Assembly: GCA_903813345.2 (NCBI GenBank)
Contig: CAIIXF020000012.1
Span: forward strand, 23,574,184 to 23,634,183
DNA length: 60,000 nt
From: Owenia fusiformis
Lineage: Eukaryota > Annelida > Polychaeta > Sabellida > Oweniidae
Direction: 5' to 3'
Below, piece by piece: positions 1 to 11,131 of the stretch (within the stretch, counting starts at the first letter, position 1; the number at the start of each line of letters is the position of its first letter). The position numbers were made by a program, and so were the translations under genes. The notes below the pieces were generated by a model. The model was not told where the DNA came from. It did not search any database and saw nothing but the letters and a program-made list of their open reading frames with translations.

Positions 1-349
1 CACCTTTTTGCGACACGTCTTTATGTTATGCTTTGTGGTGTAACAATTGAGAAACAATTAGACATATTTTCTTGATTTTTAAGAAAATTATTCAATAGTT
101 TATGAGAATACTTAAACGCTAATTATATGTCACATGTTTTCAAAATATTAACAAAACAAATTAAAATGACTGCTTCTGTGCTGGTCTGGATCAACATCAA
201 AAACAAAAATTGGTAACATATTTTACAAATTGAAAAAATGTAAATTTTCTAAATGATCATTGACTTCACAAAAATGGGAATTGAGAAACATACTTTACTA
301 ATTTTAATATAAACAAAAATGTAATTGTGATTAATTACCTAGAATATGC

Positions 350-357
350 TATAAAAG
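350..357 (+). promoter_or_regulatory. TATA box of the olfactomedin-type gene
   Basis: TATAAAAG lies 75 bases before the first ATG (425) of a gene whose first exon encodes a signal peptide. The distance fits transcription starting near 380 and a short 5' leader. The leader just before the ATG is A-rich (ACGAAAAATG). Bases 1-349 upstream are AT-rich and I see nothing else in them. Confidence 0.6.
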
Positions 358-424
358 AGGAGGATTTTGATATAGGATTTATAATACTGCGCACGAGACA
401 TCAACAGTACGAAAAGGACGAAAA

Positions 425-3400
425 ATGAAGTTTGTGTTCCTGTTGATAGCTGTATCTGTAGCCTATATGGCAGCAGGGGTGAGTTTTATCAGTTTAACTA
501 TAACCTCAATGACATTTGCTCCGATCCATCGGCCGGCGCCCGCCCGATTGAGGTCGAAAAGGTTGAATCAATATAAATGAATGAACCTGTGAAACGCCTT
601 TAACCCTAAGCTAATTAATCGCACTAGCGGGAGTTCCTAAGGGGGGGGGGGATACAAAGTGACCATACGTCTCAAGATCCTTTATTTACATAATAATGAC
701 TATTGCCTGGTGACAATTTGTTTCATTGGTTGTATGTATAATTTGATAATTTATCTACATTGTAATGGGGGATAATCATTGCCTTATTACTTAATTACAC
801 AAAATATGGATAAATCTCGTTTCTTTCAATTAAGGGTGTTTTTATGTATTTTGACCATAACATCAAACATGTTAATGTTAAAATGAAATCAAATAATTAA
901 GTCATTATTATCCAAGTAAGCCTAATCTAAACTGTCTGTATCCGCATATATGAGTGCAATATGGAAAAAGATATACAATGATCGGGTCTCTCATTAACGC
1001 GTTTTCTGCATTTCTTCTTGACATTGATAATTAATTACAAAAGGTAATTAGTAGGCCCCCATATATCATTTTTGCGGGAAATTATTGCTATGTATTCCTA
1101 GGAGCAGCTACATGAATAAACAAGCAAAACCACTTCAAAATTATCAAAAAAATCAGACTAGGGGAGGGTACTTTGTATTCCCATTAGGAACTCTGGGGTT
1201 ACGTAACCACGTTCAATCTGATATGGTTCAGGAAATTCATTAGTGTTTTATAATTTGTCCAGGATCCTACAAGAGTAAAAAGACAGACACCGGCTCCATC
1301 CAGTTCCACGACCCCACAAACTGGGGCACCACCGGTACCCACAACCACAGTACTAGTAATGGGTGAAACGACATCCTCAGCCACCAAGACACCAACTACT
1401 ACAACGGCACAGCCCCCTACCACCAAGTCTTCAAGTTCTCCCGTTGGTGGTTCACTGCCACCCTCAACCAAGACACCAACTACTCCTGCGCCACTGCCCC
1501 CTACCACCACCCTACAGACGGCACCACCCCTAACCACCAAGTCTTCCAGTTCTCCCGTTGGTGGTTCAATGCAACCCTCAACCAAGACACCAACTACTCC
1601 TGCGCCACTGCCCCCTACCACCACCCTCCAGACGGCACCACCCCTAACCACCAAGTCTTCCAGTTCTCCCGTTGGTGGTTCACTGCCACCCTCAACCAAG
1701 ACACCAACTACTCCCGCGCCACTGCCCCCTACCACCACCCTACAAACGGCACCACCCCTAACCACCAAGTCTCTCAGTACTCCCATTGGTGGTTCAATGC
1801 AACCCTCAACCAAGACACCAACTACTCCCGCGCCACTGCCCCCTACCACTACCCTACAAACGGCACCACCCCTAACCACCAAGTCTCTCAGTACTCCCAT
1901 TGGTGGTTCACTGCCACCCTCAACCAAGACACCAACGACTCCCGCGCCACTGCCCCCTACCACCACCCTACAAAAGGCACCACCCCTAACCACCAGGTCT
2001 CCCAGTACTCCCATTGGTGGTTCAATGCCACCCTTAACCACCAAGACACCACCTACTCCCGCACCACTGCCCTCTACCATCACCCTACAAACGGCACCAC
2101 CACTCCCAACCACCAAGTCTCTCAGTACTCCCATTGGTGGTTCATTGCCACCCTTAACCACCAAGACACCAACTACTCCCGCACCACTGCCCTCTACCAC
2201 CACCCTACAAACGGCACCACCACTCCCAACCACCAAGGCACCGACTACTCCACCTTCACTGCCCCCTACCACTACCATATCAACCACCTCGCCACCAACT
2301 GCTCCACCATCTATCCGAACCACCAAGGCACCAACTACCAAGATACCATCCACTGGAGCACCTCCAACCACTAAAACACCAACAACAATTTCTCCACCAA
2401 CAAAGACACCGGATCCAGAGAAAAACAATGTCCACGCAAATGAAACTGATGATCATTGTACATGCAGCATTCGTGGACCTGATATAACAGAGGAATCGAT
2501 ATGCTACATTGAGAGAGATTTCATAGGTAAATAGCATATTTACTGACCTTAAACCTTTAAATATTATTCCATAATAACATGTTTTCGTGGGAAATAAACA
2601 GAGAATAGAATTCAAAAAATCTCGTATCTGATCCTGTATAGTATAAGCCAATATCCCGTTCCTGAACCGACTATGGGATGATATGTTTATCGCATACCAA
2701 TCTTGGTCATCTGGTTCACATTGTTCAGTCGTGGAAATATTTTAGAATATTCATGTCCAGTTTTGTTTACTTGGCCGTGGGCGGATTTCCTGTTCTCTCA
2801 AATATTCCCACATTTATTTTCTCGAATTTTTTGATTGATTAAGTGGATGCTCCTTCCCTTTTTAAACCATCAAACAGATCCCGATTGTCTGTGTTTTCTC
2901 CACTGTCGTTTACAGTCATTACGCGAACGTTACAAATATGCGAGCGGCGATTATGACGTAGCGGGCAGATATACTATATCTGCCCGCTCGGAGCGGGACG
3001 TAAAGCTATATCTGCCCGCTGGTGAAAATATAAGTTTTTACAAACCGGCTTTATGTACCTGTAACACGTCCAAGTATGGGATAAATATAAATATCCATAT
3101 TTCATCCTTCAAATATTCTATACACTAGTAACCTGTCCTCAGTTTATAACTGTGTTTTTTTTATTTCCACAGGTTTGCTCGATCTTGAAGCTACAATTTT
3201 ATCAATTGTGGCTAAGGCAGAGGGACTCACATCGAATACAGCTGGCGATGAGTTAGTTAGCCTTGAGACACTTATTGAACATTTAGAACTGAATTACCTC
3301 AGCCAATCTATGAATATTAATTACGAGGTACATGCATTACTTTTCATATACTTATACTTCATATAATTAATGCAGTCCAGTTTACACGAGACCAAGCAGA

Positions 3401-6400
3401 TAAACAATGTAAAACTCAATGAAAAAAACAGACTTGCTAACCCCCCTATCACACCAAACTCGTTCTTACCCGTTCTTGCCAGTCCTACGAAAACGTCGTA
3501 AAACGGGCTCAATCTGGCTGTGGTCGGGAAATATGTCTGAAATAATTAGCTTCTTCGTTCTTAGACAGTCTTCAATACGTCCATCTCGTTTGCAGTTCGT
3601 TCAGGTCGCACCACGTCGGTGTGCAACGTCGTAGAACGCGTCCCTTAGTCTAGAAGGTCATCATGACCCGATAACAGAACGGTATGGTCGCCATCGAATT
3701 TTGAATCGATTCAAAATTCTAAAATCACATTCCCGTCTGAGAACGTTCATGAAGTTCGTAAATAGACCTTAGAAAGTTGCAGCTACGTTCATTCCGTTCG
3801 CACACAGTTTAGAACCAGTTTTGAAGAACGCAGTGGCAACTTGTTTGGTGTGATAGCTATATTTTTGCTAACTCGTTCATAAGCAGTGTTAAATACGTTC
3901 TTAATCAGTTTAAACCCGTTTGCAATGAGTTCTACCTCGTTCTCAACAAGTCCTCAGACAGTTCAACTCGTTGTTAAAACGTCCCTAGTAGGATTGAAAT
4001 ACGACGGTTCCGTTCGTAGTACGTCCAGCTCGTCGTTAGTACGTTGTCACTCGTTCTAATTGTAGAACGTGACGACCACGAGAACATTTTGAGCATTGTC
4101 TAAGTTCTAGAGGACCTACCCGTTCGAGTACGTTCGATGAAGTTTGTAAATAGATCCCAAACGGTTCTTAGTACGTCCAGTCCGTTCGTACACAGTTGAA
4201 GTCCGTTTTCGAGAACGTAGTGAGAACTAGTTTGGTGTGATAGTAGGGTTAGGAAGAAAAAGTATGTTTCTCATGACCTAACCATGCAATATTATATCTA
4301 ATAGCTGTGATCATAACATAGGGGCAATTGTCAGACAAAAATATTACAAACTGTTATAAAAAAAATGTTGAAAAAGTATATACATAGTCATAGAGAAAAT
4401 CAATTTTGGTCCGGAATTTCAAAGATGGATAGATACTCAGTTATACTCAAATATTTCTGAATTTGGATCAAGGTCTGAGGCAGGACTGTCCATTAAGTTC
4501 ATTGCTTTTCATCCTATCAACAGAAATGAAAATTTACAATCGTTAAAGCATACTTCTGATGACATAGGCATAGCCGGGGGGAGGGGTACGATGGGTGCCA
4601 TCAGCCAATAAAAATAAAACCAAAACCATGAGATAGAAGAAGAAAGGAGCTTTAAAATGTTTTTTATTTAAATCTTTTTGAAGGAAGTTGCATCTTTTGA
4701 CACCTTGACTGAAAACCGAATTTTCTTTGGCGATAGTAGATATAAATCGAGAATGTCCAGACAACCCACTTGTAGACTTTTACACCAAAAAAACATCCCT
4801 GGATGTTTTAGATTGATCCATGAAACCAGTTGGCTCAAAACGTGTAGTAGTGACTTTACAGACAAGATTTTATGATAGAAAATCCAAAAAGGAGGAGATA
4901 TATGCATTTTTGACAATTTTGTTTTACAAAATCAACTCATAAGACTAATGTTAACAGTGACATAGGATTTTACAATGCAGGACACCTGTAATTATTCATA
5001 CAGCTAGTAACTGCTGAAAAATTATGAACGACAAAAATGGCAGCCATTTTGAAAATAGGCAAGAATGTAAATAATATTGTATTGATAACAAGTATAAGCA
5101 AGTTTGAATATGGACAGCATACAATGAAAGTTGGCAAGCTTACTTGAACAAGTGCTATGTATATCCAAACGAATAAAAAAATCTAATTGCAACTTGGTAC
5201 CTCAAAATAGTGTTCCAGTAAAAATATCAAAACACCAAAATATTAGATTTATTTTTTTCTTGTAGTCTTTAGAGGAAATCAAAGAAAAACTTCAACAAAT
5301 CGCATTTGTTGTGGAAAATCTTGATGTTAACAAGACAGCGGAGGCCCTAGTGAACCAGATGACGGCAGATATGTGGATCGCTTCAGAAGAGGTGGATGAA
5401 CGCATGGAACAAAATAGTGTTTACATTCACAAAGGTTTAGTGAACCAAGTAAGCCATTGAGCAATCGACTCTTTGTTTCTCTTAGAATTCGAGCCTGGAG
5501 ACCAATTCATACTTATCTATCTGTTGTAAAGTCCAATCAGAGACATGTAATAACATTGAACTCTGTTTTTATAGTTTTCAGTGTTAGACTTGGAGACCCG
5601 GGCAGTTGGCTGTTCCATACAATAGTCTCATAGTATTGATTTACTCTTTGTTTCTCTTAGATTGCAGACCTGGAGACCAAGGCAGCTGGCTGTGCCATAG
5701 GTGGTGAGAGCATTGATGAAATAGGGGCATCATATTTCCTAGGAGATTCAAGACCTATTAGAGATTTGGACCAAAGTTTGTATAATTATCATTGCCTTGA
5801 TGTTGTTAATATAAGTAGCCATCAATATTCAAAGCTGTTTCAACATTTCGTCCCATTATTTCCACATTGTTATAACTCACTTTTAGGTCTCCGGTTTTGA
5901 GATAAGGTAACTATCTTTTTCAATTTCTCACGAAACATTCACTCCTGAGGTCCATTTCAATGGATCTCATCTCCTTTTGAAGATATCCAGTGCCACACAT
6001 TGTTATAAGTGCAAAATGAGGAAAAGAATTTAGGCCAACCTTGTCATATCCGTTTGGGTAGGCAGCAGAGCCAATCAGATACATAATTTTGATCATGTGA
6101 CTAATAGTTATAACAATGTGGAAATAATGGGATGATATCTTACTAGAATAGTATACTTTGCAGGTAATTAACAAAGGAGATCATAAATCATGACACCATA
6201 CATGTAGTACAAACAAAAGAAACCAGATGTGACATTATTTGTAACAAAAACAAGTTCATTCAGTGAACTTAACCGGTTATAGCCTTTTTACCTTTGTCAT
6301 GTACCTTTTAAAGATCTGGTGGATTATCCAAAATATTTACAGTTGTGTTGTTATGGCAATCACTTGACTAATCATGGTCAAACTTGTCATAGCAACTAAT

Positions 6401-9400
6401 AATATAAAGATACATAATCCCTAAAATATTAATGTGACTGAAGGTACAGAAATTATTGATGCTGATCATAGTACCCCCTCATTAAAGTAGCAAGGATGTA
6501 TAAATGGCAATGATTCGCAGATGCTGAAAAACTAGACTCTATTATTTTCAGAATCAATGGGAAACGATATAGTTCAAATAATTAAGATAATTAGAAAAAT
6601 GCAATCCTGTAAGCAAAAACGGACAAAGCTCATCCAGTACCTTATCAGTCAAAATGGAACACGAGTCATATTCTTTATAATTAGATAGGCAGAATAATGG
6701 TTTTACCACTCAAAAGTTATGAAGATCTAAACTTCAACCTCTGATTTCTCATAATATCAGCGAAAATGCAATTGTAACAATGTGGAAACAATGGGACGAT
6801 TTATATATTGAAAAACAATACATACACGACAACATGCTGAACTTATTTTCTCTGTGGTTCCATACCACATTGAAACAAAAATCTTGTTTACATTATTATA
6901 GTACTAAGCACATAAACTAAACGATTTGAAGAAGAGCACAGCTCTATAAGTGAAGGATATAAAGAGTCTTATCATACATTTAAGCTTTAGATAGGTACGT
7001 GATAGAATTGACAAATGACTATCTTTTGTATTTTCAGGCTTCTGTGAACGTAACACCTTCACAGGCGTTGGCTGGCCAATGACACACTCCATTGAGTCTA
7101 GTGTGGGATGGTGGATGAAAGACCCAATACCAGACTCTCCAGAGAATCGCACTGCCATCTATTACGTGGGCGGAAATAGTGGTAATCTATACATGTACAA
7201 GTGGAACAACTATCATTCTATGTGGACCCGTACCTCAAAGACTAGCCTCGGCCAAACAGCCAAGTATTATTTTGAATATTCATACACAGAGTGCATTTGC
7301 AAATGGTATTATATAAATGCATTGTACTACATACATATCCATAATTATATGTAATATGAACCCATGCTTTAAAGACTTCCCTTCGTAACACAGCCAAATA
7401 TGATTTTGGTTTAATTTGGACATGGCAATGTGAATTGCATGATACATCCACATAATTTAGTTTAGTGGTTTTGTAAACGAGATACTAGTTCCTTCAGCCA
7501 TATATGAGTTAACATTGATTCAGAGTTGATAAATATCCGATTTTTTAACACATGAAAATGATCTGAGGATATGTACAGCTTAGTTTTGTTTTTCCTGTTT
7601 CAGACACATGTATGGGACAAACCATGCATTGTTCAACGGATCCCTCTACTACTATTCGAGTCAAAAGACCATTGAGAGAGTTGACTATAGAACATGGTCA
7701 CCAAAAGCATCGGTAATATGGATTTGTTTCTATTGTTTAAATTGGATTAAAACACAAAGTAGTCTACATGAAAACAAACCTCCAATGTGGGTCAAAACTG
7801 CTTTTTTTAATTTATTACCACATATTTTTTAAACGTTTAACCATAGGAGTAGTATACGTTAAAATCAGTATGCAATATGTGAAATCAGTGTATGTCTAGT
7901 CCTTTATAGCGCATCTATTAAATTGGAGATAACATTGCTGGGAAGTGACAATTTCAACAACACATAAGAAAGGAGTGGTATCGATATAGAGAACTGAATT
8001 CAACAATGTTTTTCTCTTAAACCAATCATTGAAAACATTCCGTAAAAACACGGTATTTTATGTAATGTTGACTGTTTGACAACAATTTAATGCTAAAATT
8101 ATTTAGAAATATTTTATATAACTGTTTTGTTAACATTTTTTTTTTAGTGCAATGGTTTTTGCTCCTTTCTACCAATTCTTGAGAATGAAATAAAATGTCT
8201 TTCCGAACCTTGTTGGAACAAAATAGCATATACAACATGTTTTAGACCTCTCAATATTATAGTTATACAAAGGAATTTTTGGTCGATTTTAAAAAAATAT
8301 TCAAAAAATTAAAACAAAATCCCCCCCAAAAAGATAAAATTCGAGATAAACCTTTTATTTCATTAACAAGATACTTTTTAAAATCAACCAAAATTTCCTT
8401 TGTACAGTTACAATATTGAGAGACCTAAACACGTTGTGTTTATGTCGTTTTGTTCCAATGAGGTTCGGAAAGATGTTTCATTTCACTCTGGAAACATGAT
8501 ATCAAGAACAAAACAAGTGTTTGATGTGTTTTCTAAAACAATATAGATAAAAGTATATATATATATTTTCAAATTATATTGTTACCATTCAAAAGATGAC
8601 CATTAAATTGACGATGTGTTAAATTTTTAGATTTTTTATGACTGGTTAAGAGAAACGTGTGTTCAAAAAGTTCTCCATATCGATACCACTCCTTTAGTGT
8701 TTATAAACTGTATGAATATTGAGGGGGGTCTAAAACTGAGCCTTTTGGTACAGCATATTGAATTGTATTTTACTTAATCATTCTATATTTAATATCTCTT
8801 ATTCAAATCTTAAACATTCAATACTTTACTCGGTTTTCAAACTAAATCTTGGGTTGTAGTAAGTTGGCTTACTTTCTCCCTCTAAAATCTCTTAAAATTC
8901 TTACAGGTGTCTATTCCCGAGGTAGAGGCTGTGCCAAACTATAACCGTGGTGGTGTCACTTACGTGGACATCAACATAGATGAATATGGACTCTTCATTG
9001 CCTATATCCAGAAAGGTGACACTATTACAGAGTTAATTAATTCAGAGGTGATCTGTAGGGCAACTTGTCCAAACAACATGTAAAATAAAATGTAACAGTA
9101 ATTGTTACAGTTTAACCTCCTCCACTAGGCTATATGTTATTTGACGCTGATTAAAGACCCTTTGTTTTACACCAAAATGACTGGCTGTGATTCAAAGTAG
9201 AAAAATAATCGAATTAAAATTAAAGAACGATATATTTGAGAATTTGCATAAACAATGGCCAATATTCTACATTGCAAAAAAAGTTCGGAATAAGGTCATC
9301 ATTTGACACTCTGCCTTTTTGTAAATGTAGGTTATCTCATACTTGTTACTTTATGTTGCGTACTCTTGTACAGTTTGGGGTTTTTAAGGTTCCCTTCCCT

Positions 9401-10699
9401 TTTTTAATATTATAAAATATATTACTTACTGTCTCGTTTCGCTTACTTGAAGATTTTTGTTTATCCCTATTATAACATGTTTAACCAAGTTTGTCTTATA
9501 TTATGTCATTGTTAATATTCAGACTGGACATGGAAGGACATGCCAAACACATGCATAGATGCTGAAACCTTAACAGCTACCTCAGCATCAACTTTGGAGG
9601 AATGTAAACAGAAATGTGTGAATGAGGGAGGATTTAGGTGTATGTCCCTTGACTGGAGTCTCCACCTCAAGCAATGTAATCTCAAACTGCGTTATTCTGG
9701 GAATCATCCTCTTACCTCGCCATGCACATATAGATGGCACAAGTACTATTGGCGTACAGGACAATGGCATCACTCTGAACGAAAATTTGCAGATCCAAAA
9801 AGCAAGTACTCGTATTATCAAATCCTGTAATATGTTAAGACGTTTTTGAATTTTTGCAATAAGCAACAGCCAGGAGTAAATAATAAAACAAATAGTGCCT
9901 ACGACTTTTTCCAACGTCGTAGAAATACTGCCTTAGCAATCATTGGTACGCTTGGAAATGAATGTCCAACAAGTGACATTAGCATATTTACTGGATTGGT
10001 CTTTTCCTAGAATCGGAGAAACTAAAACTGAAATTTTTTATCATGTTATTTCAGGAGCATCCTACATCCAAATTAAACAACTCAACCCGATTGATCTGAC
10101 AGAAATACGTCATTGGAGCACTCATGTTGCTAAGAGTAGCATCAGTAATTTGTACTTTGTGTGCGGCGTTATGTACACCATGGATTCTTCGAACACACCA
10201 GTACCTAGTAGGAGCCAGTATGCATTCGATACAAGAGGTAGAACTTTTTCACATAAACAAAAACCCTAGTCTACCCCTTACTGTACTTTTTTCGAAACAT
10301 AATCTGACTACGGGTAGCCTATGACTAGCATGCCGATTTGACAGTCTCTCTACATGAAAAACTTGGTAACATTCGAAATTAAAAATTCCAGATTCCATCT
10401 TTGTCAACATTTTTTCCAGTTTTCAGGAAAAACGTCTGATTGGAAAAGAATGATTTATCGTCCATGTGACATTATACGAGCAGTCGATGTTTTTTTTTTC
10501 ATTTTCAGCTGATGGTGGAAGAGGTGCGAGTTTTATGACCAAAATCGCGATCCCTGCCGTGTACAAAAATATGATTCAACTAAGTTATGAACCAAATAAC
10601 AGAATGCTATTTGCGATGGATTCTTCACATCTGATGACATACACACTGATGTTTGAACCCAAGGCAGTCTCTAATGCAACTACCACTCCTGCGCCCTAA
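425..10699 (+). CDS. Secreted mucin-like olfactomedin-domain protein (10 exons)
   Basis: Exons: 425-478, 1263-2526, 3173-3327, 5266-5448, 5661-5700 (or 5703), 7038-7263, 7604-7712, 8907-9015, 10055-10237, 10509-10699. All junctions are GT-AG and in phase, giving 837 residues. Residues 1-18 are a hydrophobic signal peptide. An RVKR furin-like site follows at 22-25. Residues 26 to about 410 are a Thr/Pro/Ser-rich, mucin-like stalk with a 38-residue repeat. A short Cys-containing piece (CTCS) precedes about 120 residues with coiled-coil character (exons 3-5). The olfactomedin domain runs from about 567 to 830; it shows GTNHALFNGSLYYY, a VDINIDEYGL motif, and Cys residues in GFCERN and YFVCGVMYT that match the family's conserved disulfide. 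Known family members are extracellular adhesion or matrix proteins, so this is probably a secreted multimer. The donor of exon 6 is weak (7290 is an alternative) and that of exon 5 is ambiguous by 3 bases. I cannot assign an ortholog. Confidence 0.85.
512..557 (+). repeat. Fragment of a GC-rich MITE
   Basis: A 45-bp piece (TGCTCCGATCCATCGGCCGG core) in intron 1 (479-1262) matches one arm of the complete hairpin element at 31428-31565. The rest of intron 1 is AT-rich, with a G-tract near 640 and no other signal seen. Confidence 0.6.
1263..2526 (+). CDS. Exon 2: Thr/Pro-rich mucin-like stalk
   Basis: This large exon (421 codons, phase 0 in, phase 1 out) encodes nearly only T, P, S, K, A and L. 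Such sequence is the usual target of dense O-glycosylation, which makes an extended stalk. About seven copies of a 38-residue repeat (KTPTTPAPLPPTTTLQ core) fill its middle. The last 25 codons return to ordinary composition (DDHCTCSIRGPDITEES), linking to the coiled coil. The reverse strand is also open for over 400 codons, but only as a mirror of the repeat. Confidence 0.85.
1422..2246 (+). repeat. 114-bp coding minisatellite in the stalk exon
   Basis: About seven tandem copies, each 114 bp (38 codons), so copy changes keep the reading frame. The copies alternate between a GGSLPP and a GGSMQP (later GGSMPP) version, and the first three carry SSSSPVGG while later ones carry LSTPIGG. This suggests growth by duplication of a two-copy block followed by divergence. 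Confidence 0.85.
2958..2993. repeat. Palindrome in intron 2
   Basis: A near-perfect inverted repeat (arms AGCGGGCAGATATA, one-base spacer) is followed 15 bases later by a third half-copy (TATATCTGCCCGCT at about 3006). It stands out by GC content from intron 2 (2527-3172), in which I see nothing else. Confidence 0.7.
3445..4248. mobile_element. Non-autonomous TIR element with repeated ends
   Basis: Bounded by inverted CTATCACACCAAACT and AGTTTGGTGTGATAG ends, about 800 bp, in intron 3. It is rich in ACGTTC/CGTTCG words. Its right end is present twice in direct orientation: about 3735-3857 and 4122-4248 align over 120 bp, both ending TTTGGTGTGATAG. No coding potential is seen. Superfamily unknown. 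Confidence 0.65.
4560..4760. repeat. Dispersed repeat, copy 1
   Basis: The segments GGCATAGCCGGGGGGAGGGG and TTGAAGGAAGTTGCATC recur in opposite orientation at 30530-30715. It looks like a fragment of an interspersed element. The rest of intron 3 (4249-5265) holds nothing else I recognise. Confidence 0.5.
5468..5660 (+). pseudogene. Decayed duplicate copies of exon 5
   Basis: Intron 4 contains two degraded copies of the next exon and its acceptor. One at about 5468-5508 keeps CTCTTTGTTTCTCTTAG and CCTGGAGACCA. The other at 5581-5620 encodes LDLETRAVGCSI, against ADLETKAAGCAI in the real exon (5661-5700). The second has lost a usable donor and meets a stop at once, so both look non-functional. 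Confidence 0.65.
5849..6137. mobile_element. MITE with 27-bp inverted ends in intron 5
   Basis: GTCCCATTATTTCCACATTG near 5849-5877 is inverted at 6108-6137. A solitary end of the same family lies at about 6776-6802. About 290 bp, no ORF. The rest of intron 5 (5704-7037) is AT-rich with nothing recognised. Confidence 0.65.
7971..8693. mobile_element. Long foldback element in intron 7
   Basis: Two imperfect arms of about 330 bp face each other around 8335. Matching blocks are AGGAGTGGTATCGATAT with its complement at 8677-8693, TCTTTCCGAACCTTGTTGGA with its complement near 8456-8475, and CTCAATATTATAG with its complement near 8412. No coding capacity. The RNA could form a long hairpin. Confidence 0.75.
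9523..9830 (+). CDS. Alternative 3' terminal exon encoding a PAN/apple domain
   Basis: It lies in the intron between olfactomedin exons 8 and 9. The acceptor (TTAATATTCAG) gives phase 1, the same as exon 9, so exon 8 (ending 9015) can join either. It encodes about 101 residues with the spacing of a PAN/apple module (TCIDAET, EECKQKCVNEGG, FRCMSLDW, KQCNL) and ends in TAA, followed by AATAAA at 9882. Use of this exon would make an 815-residue form lacking the end of the olfactomedin domain, including its second conserved Cys. A cryptic phase-1 donor in TGGC|GTACAG could make it an internal cassette instead. Confidence 0.65.
9882..9887 (+). terminator. Poly(A) signal of the PAN exon
   Basis: AATAAA lies 52 bases after the PAN-exon stop codon and well before the next olfactomedin exon (10055). 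This supports a transcript ending here. Confidence 0.5.
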
Positions 10700-11125
10700 C
10701 ATATGGTTTGACTTGGACTGAACTTTCAATTCTGAAAATAATGGCTCGCACACTGTAAACTTATACTGATATTGTTTTAAAAGGGCTCAGTGGCTATTTT
10801 TAATCCTAAAATACTTAGTATACCAAGATGGTACGAAATTCAGTAACTTGCTCCACCAATAGACGTTGTTCCAGAACTTACATGTATTTCCTTTAAAAAT
10901 TTAAGCGACTATTTGTTTGCTCCCATTGTAATTGAATTTAACGCATTTTAGAGATCATAAGAGGTACACGCATTCCTTGTTTTGCACATGTCATAATGAT
11001 AGATTAGCAGGAATTTTTTTCAAGCTTTGGAATTCTTAGCAGAGAAACTTCATGATGGTGCAAATTGTTGGGTGTTATAAATTTCAAACATTGGGTTATT
11101 TTAGAAACTGCTCCCTCTCTGATTA

Positions 11126-11131
11126 AATAAA
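11126..11131 (+). terminator. Candidate poly(A) signal of the olfactomedin-type gene
   Basis: AATAAA lies about 430 bases after the stop at 10697-10699. It is the first clear hexamer I noticed downstream, and others exist near 11590. From 10700 to 12215 the sequence is AT-rich, with no ORF or repeat I can name. Confidence 0.35.

Noticed and set aside
1199-2428. 409-codon open frame on the minus strand, Gly/Val-rich
   Set aside because: It is the mirror of the Thr/Pro-rich coding minisatellite. The plus-strand exon has a signal peptide exon upstream, good splice sites and ordinary coding sequence at its end.
3419-3634. 71-codon plus-strand frame in intron 3
   Set aside because: It lies across the end of a TIR element and repeats its ACGTTC words, with no protein similarity.
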